A stretch of 64,000 nucleotides of DNA from assembly GCA_024710905.1 (NCBI GenBank), contig JANJTV010000120.1:27025-91024 (forward strand), given 5' to 3'. Made by a program: the position numbers and the translations under genes. Shown here piece after piece: positions 51,331 to 60,583 of this stretch; within the stretch, counting starts at the first letter, position 1; every line of letters begins with the position of its first letter. The notes beneath the pieces were generated by a model that worked only from the letters and a program-made list of their open reading frames with translations, did not search any database and was not told where the DNA came from. The stretch comes from Anaerolineales bacterium. Lineage in GTDB: Bacteria; Chloroflexota; Anaerolineae; Anaerolineales; Villigracilaceae.

Positions 51331-52503
51331 TTTTGCCTGTTTGTTTTGTTGATGGAGCAGGAAACCCATCCCGGCGGTCATTACTCCACCGAACAACAGG
51401 GATGTGCTGAAGCCGAGTTGCAAGCCGAGCAGGTCGCTGGCAATGCCAACCAGCCAGGGCCCAACCATGCCGCCTACACCCGCAAAGGTAAACAGCAGCC
51501 CCAGGATGGCGCCCTGGTTTTCAGTATGCTGGTCTGAGACAGTGGCAGTAATGGTTGGGAAGATAATCGACAGGAAAAATCCGCTGGCAGGAAGGAAGAA
51601 AAACAGACCGGGCGGGCCAAAGATGCCGATAGCAACGCAGGCCAGGGCGGCCAGGGCGGCCATCAGCATGATGCGCAGGTAACCGATCCGTTCCACCAAA
51701 AAGCTGCCGATGAAACGCCCAACCATCATCAACCCGAAGTAGAGCGAGAGCATCTGGGTACTGAGCGAAACATCCAATCCTTTTTGGGTTTGCAGGTATT
51801 CCACGATCCAGGAGGCAATGCCGATCTCAGTGGCGACGTAGATGGCAATCAACGCATAGAACCACGGGGTGTTGCCGGTAAAGGCCGTGCGGGCCAGTTT
51901 GCCAAAAGCAACCGGTTCGTTTTTTTGCTCAGCGCTGCGCGGGGAGCTTGCCAGTAGCAGGAACACCAGCAAGAGAATCACCAGTACCAACGCGCCCTGG
52001 TATACAAGCCGCCAGGAAAAATCCCCGGCCAGCAGGAACCCTGCATACAACGGGGCAGCTGTGGAACCCAGTCCGTGCATGACAGACATTAAATTTAAGA
52101 GGCGGCCTTTCTGGGCAGCATGCAGGTCCACAATCAGGTTGTTGGCGCCAAGTTCGATCCCGCCAAACCCCAGCCCGAGGACAAGCATGGAGAGCGCCAG
52201 CGGCCAGAACTCGCTGAACAGGCTTAAACCGGTGATGCCGGCCATCATGAAAATGGCTGCCAGCAGCAGGACAACTTTCTTCCCGGCAACATCCGCCAGC
52301 AGCCCGGCCAGCAAGGTGGCAGCCAGGAATCCAATGTAAATTCCCAGAAGTACATTCGCGCCAGTGGCATAGGAAAAATCCATGTCGCGCAGGAAGGCGG
52401 GCAGGATGGCGCCTTTCAGGTTGTCAGTAAAGCCAAACACAAAGAAGGCAAAGAAACTGAGAATGGTCCAGACCCACAGGGTCGTTTTTGACGAGGTTTG
52501 CAT
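51328..52503 (-). CDS. MFS transporter (fucose permease-like)
   Basis: 391 residues from ATG 52503. About 12 TM helices; FGFTDNLKGAILPAF, GIELGANNLIVDLH, GLMMVGRFIGSFLVERIG and the interdomain loop SPRSAEQKNEP are typical of small-solute MFS carriers. The family is often assigned to sugars (FucP-like); substrate unknown. Confidence 0.88.
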   Translation of the reverse strand: MQTSSKTTLWVWTILSFFAFFVFGFTDNLKGAILPAFLRDMDFSYATGANVLLGIYIGFLAATLLAGLLADVAGKKVVLLLAAIFMMAGITGLSLFSEFWPLALSMLVLGLGFGGIELGANNLIVDLHAAQKGRLLNLMSVMHGLGSTAAPLYAGFLLAGDFSWRLVYQGALVLVILLLVFLLLASSPRSAEQKNEPVAFGKLARTAFTGNTPWFYALIAIYVATEIGIASWIVEYLQTQKGLDVSLSTQMLSLYFGLMMVGRFIGSFLVERIGYLRIMLMAALAALACVAIGIFGPPGLFFFLPASGFFLSIIFPTITATVSDQHTENQGAILGLLFTFAGVGGMVGPWLVGIASDLLGLQLGFSTSLLFGGVMTAGMGFLLHQQNKQAK

Positions 52504-52540
52504 GGGGCGGGGTTCCTTTGGGTTGTATTTTAACAGCGGT

Positions 52541-52582
52541 CGGGACGCATACCCACAGAATATGATGCGGGTGTGCATCCCG
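52541..52582. repeat. Long imperfect hairpin between ABC and MFS genes
   Basis: Arms CGGGACGCATACCCACA and TGCGGGTGTGCATCCCG pair over about 17 bp with a few mismatches. No T-run. The left arm is the reverse complement of the 22608-22624 sequence with one mismatch. Confidence 0.45.
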
Positions 52583-52604
52583 ACGTGCTACATGCGCTGT
52601 AATT

Positions 52605-54602
52605 CTATTGCGCCGCTTCCAGTTCTTCCTGTTTCTTGAACTGGCTCATGTACAGTTTGTAATAAGAACCCTGCTTCTTCAGCAATTCTTCGTGCCTGCC
52701 CCGTTCGACGATCCGGCCTTTTTCAAGCACCAGGATCATATCCGCATTACGGATGGTGCTCAGGCGGTGGGCAATCACAAAGGCGGTGCGGCCGGAAAGC
52801 AACTGGTCAAACGCCTTCTGGATCAGCCGCTCGGTGCGGGTGTCCACGCTGGAGGTGGCCTCGTCCAGGATCAGGATGCGCGGGTCGGCCAGCGCGGCGC
52901 GAGCGATGGAAAGCAATTGCCGCTGACCCTGGCTCAGGCCGGAACCACGTTCACCCAATACGGTGTCATATTTTTCCGGCAGGCGCTCAATGAAAGTATC
53001 TGCATTGGCCAGTTTGATCGCCGTCAGCACCTCTTCATCGGTTGCGTTTGGTCGGCCAAAACGCACATTTTCCATCACGCTGGCGCTGAAGAGGAATGTA
53101 TCCTGCAATACAATGCCAATTTGTTCCCGCAGGCTGTGGGTGGTGACATCACGAACGTCAATACCGTCAATTTTCACATTGCCTTTGGTCACATCCCAGA
53201 AGCGCGGCAGCAGGTTGATGATGGTCGTTTTACCTGCCCCGGTTGGGCCGACAATCGCAATCGTCTGACCTGGTTCGGCGCTGAAGGTCACATCTTCCAG
53301 TACCGGCTCGCCTTCCTTATAGTGGGCGTAGACATGCTCAAAATCCACCCGGCCATTAATCGGCGGCATGGCCTTTGCGCCCGCCTGGTCTTGCACGGCG
53401 GGCGTTTCATCGAGGATGGTAAAAATGCGTTCGGCCCCGGCAATTGCGTTCTGGATATTGGTCCACAGGATGGCAATCTGCTGGATGGGCTGATTAAAGC
53501 GCTGTACATAGGCCAGAAAGGTAATCACCAGTCCGAACGTCACCGTTGTTCCCATTATTTGCTCGCCGCGCAGCAGGAACCAGCCACCCACACCGACGAC
53601 AATCGCCAGCGCCACATACGAAAGCGCTTCCAGCGCGGGGGCCAGCGCGGAGGTAAATGAAACAGCGCGTACATTTGCATCACGGTTGGCAGCGTTGACT
53701 TCCTTGAACTGCTCGATATTCTCTTCGGCGCGATTGAACGCCTGCACCTCGCGCACCGCGGCAATGCTTTCCTGCAATTCGGCGTTGACATTGCCAATTT
53801 CCTTACGGCTCTCCCGGAAGGCCTTGCGCGCCTGGTTGGAGAAATACAGCGTAGCCAGGAACATGAGCGGCGCGACCGAAAGCGAGAGCAGGGCAAAAGG
53901 CAGGCTGGCCGCCAGCATGTTGTAGGCCACCCAGACCAGCAACAACACGCCGCTGAAGACGTTCACCAATGCGAACGAAAACGCCTGTTCAATGGCCGAA
54001 GTATCGTTGGTGATGCGGCTCATCAGGTCGCCTGCTTCATGCTCGTTATAGTAACTCATCGAAAGTTTGTGCAGGTGCTCAAAGACTTGCACGCGCAGGG
54101 CGCGCAGCACATGCTGGCCGGTCCACGACATGATGAAAAAGGTCAGGCCGGTCAACACCGCGCCGCCCACATACAGGGCAATCGTCACCAGAATCACCCG
54201 CCATAACCCCTCGATTCGTTCTTCATTGGTGGGAGAGTCGGGAATCTGGTACCCGCCCCACTGGAAAGCCGTGGCGACCAGCCACTGGCTGCCCGAAAGG
54301 CTTTCGGCAGGCTGACCCAGCCAACAGCTTGCTCCCGAGGCCTGGGACTGGGAATCCGCTGCCGGGGAGCCCGCCCCAAAAGCCGCCGCCCCGGCCGGTA
54401 CGAGGAAACAATCGGTGGCCTGGCCGGTCAGTTCGGGAGGGGTAACCTGCGTCCAGGTCGCGGCGATGACCAATATCACCGCCAGGACAATCATGTACCA
54501 GAATCGGCCAAAATAAGCGCCCAATCGCATCAGCGTTTCAGAAAGGTTGCGTGTCTTGAGGGTTTCCTGCTTGAAAAGTTCGTTTCGTCCGCCGAATAGC
54601 AT
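52605..54602 (-). CDS. Heterodimeric ABC exporter subunit (canonical catalytic site)
   Basis: 665 residues. The permease domain (about 1-330) has an extended loop rich in Ala, Ser and Gly between helices 1 and 2 (about 55-110). The nucleotide-binding domain has GPTGAGKTT (Walker A), a degenerate signature LSQGQRQLLSIARA, ILILDEATSSVD (catalytic Glu present) and FVIAHRLSTI (H-loop His). It is the partner of the 54606-56567 subunit. Likely drug/lipid export. Confidence 0.92.
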   Translation of the reverse strand: MLFGGRNELFKQETLKTRNLSETLMRLGAYFGRFWYMIVLAVILVIAATWTQVTPPELTGQATDCFLVPAGAAAFGAGSPAADSQSQASGASCWLGQPAESLSGSQWLVATAFQWGGYQIPDSPTNEERIEGLWRVILVTIALYVGGAVLTGLTFFIMSWTGQHVLRALRVQVFEHLHKLSMSYYNEHEAGDLMSRITNDTSAIEQAFSFALVNVFSGVLLLVWVAYNMLAASLPFALLSLSVAPLMFLATLYFSNQARKAFRESRKEIGNVNAELQESIAAVREVQAFNRAEENIEQFKEVNAANRDANVRAVSFTSALAPALEALSYVALAIVVGVGGWFLLRGEQIMGTTVTFGLVITFLAYVQRFNQPIQQIAILWTNIQNAIAGAERIFTILDETPAVQDQAGAKAMPPINGRVDFEHVYAHYKEGEPVLEDVTFSAEPGQTIAIVGPTGAGKTTIINLLPRFWDVTKGNVKIDGIDVRDVTTHSLREQIGIVLQDTFLFSASVMENVRFGRPNATDEEVLTAIKLANADTFIERLPEKYDTVLGERGSGLSQGQRQLLSIARAALADPRILILDEATSSVDTRTERLIQKAFDQLLSGRTAFVIAHRLSTIRNADMILVLEKGRIVERGRHEELLKKQGSYYKLYMSQFKKQEELEAAQ

Positions 54603-54605
54603 GGT

Positions 54606-56567
54606 TTATAGCTCCTGTGCGGCAGATTCGGCTTCGTGGGAGAGAATCTGCGAGTTGTAAATTTCAGCATAGATGGGGTGGTTTTCCATAAGGTCGGCAT
54701 GCCTGCCGATGGCGACCACTTCGCCCTTGTCCAGGACGATGATTTTGCTGGCATTGATGACGGTGCTGATGCGCTGGGCAATCACGAACGAGGTGCGGCC
54801 CTGCATCAGTTTGTCCAGCGCGGCCTGGATGAAGGACTCGGTCGTCAGGTCCACGGCGCTGGTGGAGTCGTCCAGGATCAGGATACGCGGATTGAGTAAT
54901 AGGGCGCGTGCAATGGCCACGCGCTGTTTTTGCCCGCCACTTAGGGTGGTGCCGCGTTCACCGACATGTGTGTTGTAGCCGTCGGGGAAGGATAGGATGA
55001 AATCATGCGCCTGGGCAGCCTTTGCAGCGGCGTGAATCTCTTCATCGCTGGCCTCCGGCTTGCCAAAGGCAATGTTGTCACGGATGCTGCCACTGAACAG
55101 GGTGGTTTCTTGCAACACAATGCCAATCTGGCGACGCAGGGAGTCGAGCGTGATGTCGCGCAGGTCGTATCCATCAATGGTAATGCGACCTTCCGTGGGG
55201 TCATAGAAGCGCGGCAGCAGGTTGATGATGGTGCTCTTGCCCGAGCCGGTTGCGCCAAGCAGGGCAATGGTTTCGCCGGGTTCGGCCTCGAACGAGACCT
55301 TGTTCAACACCGGCGCGCCGCCGCCAAAATAACGGAAGGTGACGTCTTCAAACTTAACCGCGCCCTGTACGGCAGGCAATTCAATAGCATCCGGTTTATC
55401 GGTAATGTCACTACGCGCATCCAGAATCTCAAAGATGCGTTCTGCCGAGGCGGCCGCCTGGCCAAGCTGGGTAATAATGAAGCCAAACTGCGCCACCGGC
55501 AGGAAAAGGTAGATCAGGTAGAGCGAGAATTCCTGCCATTCGCCCAGGCTGAGCGTACCGAGGATAATCTGCTCGCCGCCGACGTATAAAATAGCAGCCT
55601 GCCCGAGGCTGGCGGTCATGAAAATGAGCGGGAAGAGAAACGTGAACAGGCGCGAAACACTAATGGCCTGGTTCATACTGTCATCGGCGGCGGTCCTGAA
55701 GCGGGCCTGCTGTTCCTTCTCGCGGGTAAAGGCCTGGATCACCTTAATGCCCGCCAGGTTCTCCTGCAAGATGGTATTAAGTACGGAAAGTTTCTGCTGT
55801 ACTTTTACAAACAAGGGCTGGCTGACCGTACCAAAGAACATGAACAATACCAGCGCAAACGGCAGGATCGGCATGGCCGTCCAGGCCAACGTCACATTGG
55901 TGGAAAACAGGATGATGACCGTGCCCACCAGCAGCATGACCGCACCAACCAGTTGCAATAACCCCTGACCAATGAACAGGCGTACTTTTTCCACATCGTC
56001 CGTGGCGCGAATCATCAACTGCCCGGTCTGGTTCTTGTCGTGATACGAAAAAGAAAGGTTCTGGATCTTGGCATATAGGTCATTTCGCAGGTCGTAGGCC
56101 ACTGCCTGCGAGTTCTTCTCGGCCCAGAACGCCTGTAGAAAGGCAAAAATACCTCGCAACGAGGCAAACACTACAATCGCCACCAGCGCCGTGATCAGCG
56201 ACTGAGGGGCTTTGGCAATATCCGCCTGCAGGGCGCTGGTCAATTGCTCCAGAGTCAGGTCGGCGGGTTTGCCCAGCCCTTCCAAAATTTGGGGCAGGGC
56301 CACGCTGACAAACCCGGCCGGGATTTCCTCCAGGGCTTGCAAAACCTGGTCGGCAATATAGCCGCTGGTGACCGCATCAATTACATTGCGAATCATGCGC
56401 GGTACGGCCAGTTGCGAGAGCGTGGCAATAATCAGGAAAAAATAGGGCAGGGCCGCCTCGCGGCCATAATTGGTCAGGTAGCGAACCGCCCGCCCAATAC
56501 CCTTAAACGATGGGCGTTCTGCCCCGCCGGGGCGGGCTGCCGCCCGCCTGCTCATGGTTGTTTGCAT
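54606..56567 (-). CDS. Heterodimeric ABC exporter subunit (degenerate catalytic site)
   Basis: 653 residues from ATG 56567 with AAGGAG 6 bases upstream. Six-helix permease then NBD: GATGSGKST, canonical LSGGQKQRVAIARA, but ILILDDSTSAVD (Asp instead of catalytic Glu) and FVIAQRISTV (Gln instead of H-loop His). Together with the LSQGQ signature of the partner this makes one inactive ATP site, as in TM287/288-type exporters. It is 3 bp upstream of the partner gene and 16 bp after the MarR gene. Confidence 0.93.
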   Translation of the reverse strand: MQTTMSRRAAARPGGAERPSFKGIGRAVRYLTNYGREAALPYFFLIIATLSQLAVPRMIRNVIDAVTSGYIADQVLQALEEIPAGFVSVALPQILEGLGKPADLTLEQLTSALQADIAKAPQSLITALVAIVVFASLRGIFAFLQAFWAEKNSQAVAYDLRNDLYAKIQNLSFSYHDKNQTGQLMIRATDDVEKVRLFIGQGLLQLVGAVMLLVGTVIILFSTNVTLAWTAMPILPFALVLFMFFGTVSQPLFVKVQQKLSVLNTILQENLAGIKVIQAFTREKEQQARFRTAADDSMNQAISVSRLFTFLFPLIFMTASLGQAAILYVGGEQIILGTLSLGEWQEFSLYLIYLFLPVAQFGFIITQLGQAAASAERIFEILDARSDITDKPDAIELPAVQGAVKFEDVTFRYFGGGAPVLNKVSFEAEPGETIALLGATGSGKSTIINLLPRFYDPTEGRITIDGYDLRDITLDSLRRQIGIVLQETTLFSGSIRDNIAFGKPEASDEEIHAAAKAAQAHDFILSFPDGYNTHVGERGTTLSGGQKQRVAIARALLLNPRILILDDSTSAVDLTTESFIQAALDKLMQGRTSFVIAQRISTVINASKIIVLDKGEVVAIGRHADLMENHPIYAEIYNSQILSHEAESAAQEL

Positions 56568-56583
56568 GCATTCTCCTTGCGTG

Positions 56584-57054
56584 TCAATTTAACTTATGAA
56601 AATGGGATTCTTCCCGCGCTTCCAGCCGTTCCGTGGCCCGGATCAGCAAGCCCAACGCCTCGCTGATTTTCCGTTGGTCGGCCTCGTCCAGGCTGGCGGT
56701 CACCTCGGCCAGCCAACGGCCACGCTGGCGCAGGCCTTTTTCCAGCAAGGTGCGCCCTCTTTCGGTCAGACTGAGTTGTTTTGCGCGCCGGTCATGCGGG
56801 TCTTCGGTACGTTCCAGCAAGCCCGCTTGGACCAGTTTTTCCACCAATTGGCTGGCAGCCGCGTTGGAAATATCCATGCGCTCGGAAATGTCCGAAACGC
56901 CGCACTGGCCCTTGTGATGCAATTGCATAAGGATGCCAAACTGGGGCATGGAGATTCCGCTGGCCTTGACGAACAAGGCCCATTCGCGCATGGAGCGATG
57001 GGTAAAAGCGGCTGTAAACCGGCTGAAAATATCGGTCTGGTCGGGGGATGTCAT
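56584..57054 (-). CDS. MarR-family regulator
   Basis: 156 residues. SGISMPQFGILMQLHHKGQC, VSDISERMDISNAAASQLVE, KLVQAGLLERTEDPHDRRAK and SLTERGRTLLE make the winged-helix MarR core. It heads the ABC exporter operon and probably represses it until a drug or metabolite binds; a palindrome overlaps its promoter. Confidence 0.93.
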   Translation of the reverse strand: MTSPDQTDIFSRFTAAFTHRSMREWALFVKASGISMPQFGILMQLHHKGQCGVSDISERMDISNAAASQLVEKLVQAGLLERTEDPHDRRAKQLSLTERGRTLLEKGLRQRGRWLAEVTASLDEADQRKISEALGLLIRATERLEAREESHFHKLN

Positions 57055-57073
57055 CAGTTAAGCCTTCTTATTG

Positions 57074-57089
57074 GTTAAGTAAGCTTAAC
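57074..57089. promoter_or_regulatory. Candidate MarR operator
   Basis: GTTAAGTAAGCTTAAC is a perfect inverted repeat (GTTAAG/CTTAAC, 4-bp spacer) touching the -10 of the marR promoter; a further GTTAAG lies at 57058-57063. Confidence 0.6.
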
Positions 57090-57115
57090 TATAATCAAAA
57101 AATCGCCCGAGTCAA
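57088..57115 (-). promoter_or_regulatory. marR-ABC operon promoter
   Basis: On the minus strand TTGACT (57115-57110) and TATAGT (57093-57088) with a 16-bp spacer; start about 25 bases before the marR ATG. Confidence 0.65.
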
Positions 57116-57191
57116 GGCACGACCGAAAAAAGTTAATGGAACACATATACAGACACAAATCGGAGTAGATTCACCCGGTTATAATAAAAAT

Positions 57192-58100
57192 ATGACCGTT
57201 GCCGCCTCCCTGCGCGCTTTCATGTCTGGCATCATCGACTATGCCGGGCTGTACCCGCCTGCCAGCCTGCCGCTGGAACAGGCCTGGGCCAATTATGTGG
57301 CCTACCAGCAAGACCCGCACACTTGGATGCTCTCGCGCTTTGTCATCCCGGCCAAACGGTTGACAGAGTTGGACATCCGGCTTGGCGGCGGCCCGTATGG
57401 TTTTACCGCGCTCGGGCGGGGCGGGGCCAACGCCGATGAGTTGCTCGCCAACCTGCAACTTGACCTGGCGGACATCCGCGCGTTTCGTGAAAAGTTTGCC
57501 GGGCAGGTGACTGTGGATATGTTCGAAATGGCCATCCCTGCTTCAGCGCCGGAGGTAACAGATGCCTGCCTGGACGCGCTGAATACAAACGGGCTGACAG
57601 CCTTCCTCGAAGCCGCGCCTGGCGAGGGCTGGCAAAACCGAGCGGAGGGATTAATCCATGCCCTACGCGGACGCAAACAGGCTGGTTTCAAATTGCGCAC
57701 CGGAGGCGTAACCCCCGAGGCCTTTCCCAGCCCGGCGCAGGTGGCCTGGGCGCTGACTGCCGCGCGGGATGCCAGTGTGGCGATCAAATGCACCGCCGGG
57801 CTGCACCACCCCATCCGGCACTTTAATGCAAGTGTGCAGGCAAAAATGCACGGCTTTCTGAACGTGTTCGGGGCCGGGCTACTGGCGGTGAAAAATCACC
57901 TGCCCGAAAGCACACTGCAAACCATTTTGGAAGATGAAGATCCGCAGCACTTTGTTTTTGATCAGCGCGGCTTCACTTGGAACAAGCAATTCACCGTTTC
58001 AAGCGAGGAAATCCGCCAGGCGCGCGGGCAGGTGGTTTCGTTTGGCAGCTGCAGTTTTGACGAGCCGAAGGAAGACCTGCAAGGACTTGCCCTGCTCTGA
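57192..58100 (+). CDS. Uncharacterised protein preceding fumarylacetoacetase
   Basis: 302 residues from ATG 57192 (in-frame upstream codons overlap the marR promoter and are unlikely to be used). MSGIIDYAGLYPPASLPLEQ, FVIPAKRLTELDIRLGGGPY and FKLRTGGVTPEAFPSPAQVA, AIKCTAGLHHPIRHFNASVQ suggest an alpha/beta barrel-like enzyme with a conserved K/H-rich loop. No family is known to me. It lies 50 bp before the fahA gene, so it may act in the same aromatic amino-acid pathway. Confidence 0.6.
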   Translation: MTVAASLRAFMSGIIDYAGLYPPASLPLEQAWANYVAYQQDPHTWMLSRFVIPAKRLTELDIRLGGGPYGFTALGRGGANADELLANLQLDLADIRAFREKFAGQVTVDMFEMAIPASAPEVTDACLDALNTNGLTAFLEAAPGEGWQNRAEGLIHALRGRKQAGFKLRTGGVTPEAFPSPAQVAWALTAARDASVAIKCTAGLHHPIRHFNASVQAKMHGFLNVFGAGLLAVKNHLPESTLQTILEDEDPQHFVFDQRGFTWNKQFTVSSEEIRQARGQVVSFGSCSFDEPKEDLQGLALL

Positions 58101-58150
58101 GAATTCATCCATAAAAATTAAGCCAAAAGGCTTACAGGATAGAGAATCAC

Positions 58151-59362
58151 ATGTCCATCCCCATCCCCCCCGACTCACACTTCCCCATCCAGAACCTGCC
58201 GTATGGCATTTTCTCGACTCGCGATAACCCCACTCCGCGCGCGGCCACCCGGCTGGGCGACACGGTCATTGACCTGGCTGTGCTGGACGCCGCCGGGCAT
58301 TTCGGCAAGCCCTACGGCTTCTTTGCCGATGCATCCTTGAACCGCTTCATGGCCGCCGGGCGGGAGATTTGGCGGGAAATCCGTCAGCGGCTAACTGACC
58401 TGTTAAGCGACGGGCAGGCGAAATTGCCTCCCACCACCCTGATTCCCATCCACGAAGCGCTAATGCACCTACCTGCCCAAATCGGCGATTACACCGATTT
58501 TTACGCCTCGCGCGAGCACGCCACCAATGTGGGGATCATGTTCCGCGGGCGCGAAAATGCGCTCATGCCCAACTGGCTGCACCTGCCGGTCGGGTATCAT
58601 GGCCGGGCCAGTTCAGTGGTGGTGGACGGCGCAGAAATTATTCGCCCGCGCGGGCAGGTGGCCCGCAAAGATGCGCCGCCCGAATTCACCGCCACGCGCC
58701 AGTTGGATTTTGAGCTGGAGATGGGTTTTTTTGTCGGACCCGGCAACCCGCTCGGCCAGCCGATCCCGGTCGAGACGGCGGGGGAGCATATTTTTGGCAT
58801 GGTGCTACTGAACGATTGGAGCGCGCGCGACATCCAGGCCTGGGAGTACCAGCCGCTAGGGCCGTTCCTGGCCAAGAATTTCGCCACGGCGATTTCGCCC
58901 TGGGTGGTGAGCATGGAGGCGCTGACCCCGTTCAGGGTGCCTGGCCCAAAGCAGGACCCGGAGCCGCTGGCTTACCTGAAACCTGCTTCCGTTTTCGGGG
59001 TGGATATTCATCTGGAAGTGAGCCTGCAAAGCGCGCAGATGACTGCACCACAGGTGATTTCGCGCTCAAATATGAAGCACCTGTACTGGAGCATGGAGCA
59101 GATGCTGGCGCACCATACCATTACCGGCTGCAACCTGCGTCCCGGCGACCTGTGCGGCACGGGAACAATCAGTGCGCCAAATGAAGATGGTTATGGCAGC
59201 CTGCTGGAGTTAACCTGGCGCGGCGAAAAACCAATCCAATTGCCGGGGGGCGAGATGCGCACCTTTTTGCAGGATGGCGATACATTGACCCTGAGCGGCT
59301 TTTGCCGGGGGGATGGATTTAGGGTTGGGTTTGGCGAAGTGCGCGGTAGGGTGTTGCCCTAA
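58151..59362 (+). CDS. fahA: Fumarylacetoacetase
   Basis: 403 residues, full length. FPIQNLPYGIFSTRDNPTPR (N-terminal SH3-like domain), IGDYTDFYASREHATNVG (metal and catalytic region), HLPVGYHGRASSVVV, LDFELEMGFFVG, NDWSARDIQAWEYQPLGPF and GDLCGTGTIS are the FAH signatures. It cleaves fumarylacetoacetate to fumarate and acetoacetate in tyrosine/phenylalanine catabolism. No homogentisate genes are visible in this window. Confidence 0.95.
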   Translation: MSIPIPPDSHFPIQNLPYGIFSTRDNPTPRAATRLGDTVIDLAVLDAAGHFGKPYGFFADASLNRFMAAGREIWREIRQRLTDLLSDGQAKLPPTTLIPIHEALMHLPAQIGDYTDFYASREHATNVGIMFRGRENALMPNWLHLPVGYHGRASSVVVDGAEIIRPRGQVARKDAPPEFTATRQLDFELEMGFFVGPGNPLGQPIPVETAGEHIFGMVLLNDWSARDIQAWEYQPLGPFLAKNFATAISPWVVSMEALTPFRVPGPKQDPEPLAYLKPASVFGVDIHLEVSLQSAQMTAPQVISRSNMKHLYWSMEQMLAHHTITGCNLRPGDLCGTGTISAPNEDGYGSLLELTWRGEKPIQLPGGEMRTFLQDGDTLTLSGFCRGDGFRVGFGEVRGRVLP

Positions 59363-59581
59363 GAACTAGGACGGGATAAAAAACACCTTCGCGACCTTTG
59401 GATTCTTCGTTCCTTTGTAGCAAAATCCCATCACCGCGAAGTCGTTAAGATCGCGAAGAAAAACAAGCCAAAGGCCTAGATTAAAAGCACGGAGAAAACC
59501 CTATAATCACTTATATGGGGTCACCAGTTCACAAACTGAACTTTTTGCGACCAGGTGACTTTGCGTTAATCGGTTTGAATT

Positions 59582-60472
59582 TCAATCATCCAACAACTCC
59601 GTCCCGGCCAGGCTTTCCAGCACGGCAATGACAGCCGAGTTATCCTGCTCGCCCAGCCCCATGCTGAGCATGGACTGGTACAGGCGATGGGTTTCAGCGG
59701 TTAATGGCAGGGGACAGTCATATTCGCGGGCGCTTTCCATGACGATGTTCAGGTCTTTGGCCTGCATGTAGGCCTTAAAACCCGGCGCGCGGTTGCCTTC
59801 AAACAGGCGCGGCGGCTTGACATCCAGCGTCCAGCACTGGGCCGCCCCACCCTTAATCGCGGCGACCACTTTTTGCGGGTCGGCGCCGGCCTTTTTGGCA
59901 AAAACAAGCAATTCGCCCATGGCGGCCATCTGCGCGGCAACCATGATCTGGTTGCAGGCCTTGGCGATCTGGCCTGTGCCCGGCCCGCCAATATGAGTGA
60001 TAGTCTTGCCCATGGCTTCAAAGACCGGCATCACTTTTTGCAAGGCGTCCGCCTCGCCGCCAACCATGATGGTCAGGGTGGCGTTGCGCGCGCCGACATC
60101 CCCGCCCGAGACGGGCGCATCCAGCGCCGCGATGCCTTTTTGGGCAAGCCGTTCGGCCAGCAGGCGCGCCGTGGCAGGTTTGATGGTGCTATTATCTACG
60201 AAAACCAGCCCGGGGCGGCCCGCCTCCAGGATTCCGTTCGGGCCGAGGACAACGCTTTCCACATCTGGTGAATCAGGCAGGTTAGTGAAAACCACATCCA
60301 CTTTTGCCGCCACTTCGGCCGGGCTGTGGGCAGGCTCGGCGCCTTCGGCAACCAGTTCATCCACTGCGGCGCGGCTGCGGTTGTGTACAACAAGCGGGAA
60401 ACCCGCCTTAAGGATATTGCGAGCGATGGATTTACCCATCAGCCCCAGGCCAATATAACCAACGTTGAGCAT
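59582..60472 (-). CDS. 3-hydroxyisobutyrate dehydrogenase-type reductase (beta-HAD)
   Basis: 296 residues. NVGYIGLGLMGKSIARNILK binds NAD(P), APVSGGDVGARNATLTIMVG and GGPGTGQIAKACNQ (catalytic Lys) are the beta-hydroxyacid dehydrogenase motifs, the pattern of 2-hydroxy-3-oxopropionate reductase. Substrate not defined. Its start is 5 bp after GGAGCC-like SD. Confidence 0.9.
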   Translation of the reverse strand: MLNVGYIGLGLMGKSIARNILKAGFPLVVHNRSRAAVDELVAEGAEPAHSPAEVAAKVDVVFTNLPDSPDVESVVLGPNGILEAGRPGLVFVDNSTIKPATARLLAERLAQKGIAALDAPVSGGDVGARNATLTIMVGGEADALQKVMPVFEAMGKTITHIGGPGTGQIAKACNQIMVAAQMAAMGELLVFAKKAGADPQKVVAAIKGGAAQCWTLDVKPPRLFEGNRAPGFKAYMQAKDLNIVMESAREYDCPLPLTAETHRLYQSMLSMGLGEQDNSAVIAVLESLAGTELLDD

Positions 60473-60542
60473 AGCGGCTCCTGTGTGTAAAGGGTTTCGA
60501 TAATTATACGCCGGGAAAAACCCAGCCCGCCTTAAACAAAAA

Positions 60543-60568
60543 CAGGGACTGGTGAAGACCAGTCCCTG
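60543..60568 (-). terminator. Terminator after the SIMPL gene
   Basis: CAGGGACTGG / CCAGTCCCTG arms with TTTTTGTTT on the minus strand after the stop at 60584. Confidence 0.85.
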
Positions 60569-60583
60569 CCTTTCACTTGCTGT

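Noticed and set aside
59363..59581. Possible small RNA or tRNA in the gap after fahA
   Set aside because: No cloverleaf, terminator or promoter could be supported; the CTTCGCG/CGCGAAG words are short and common.
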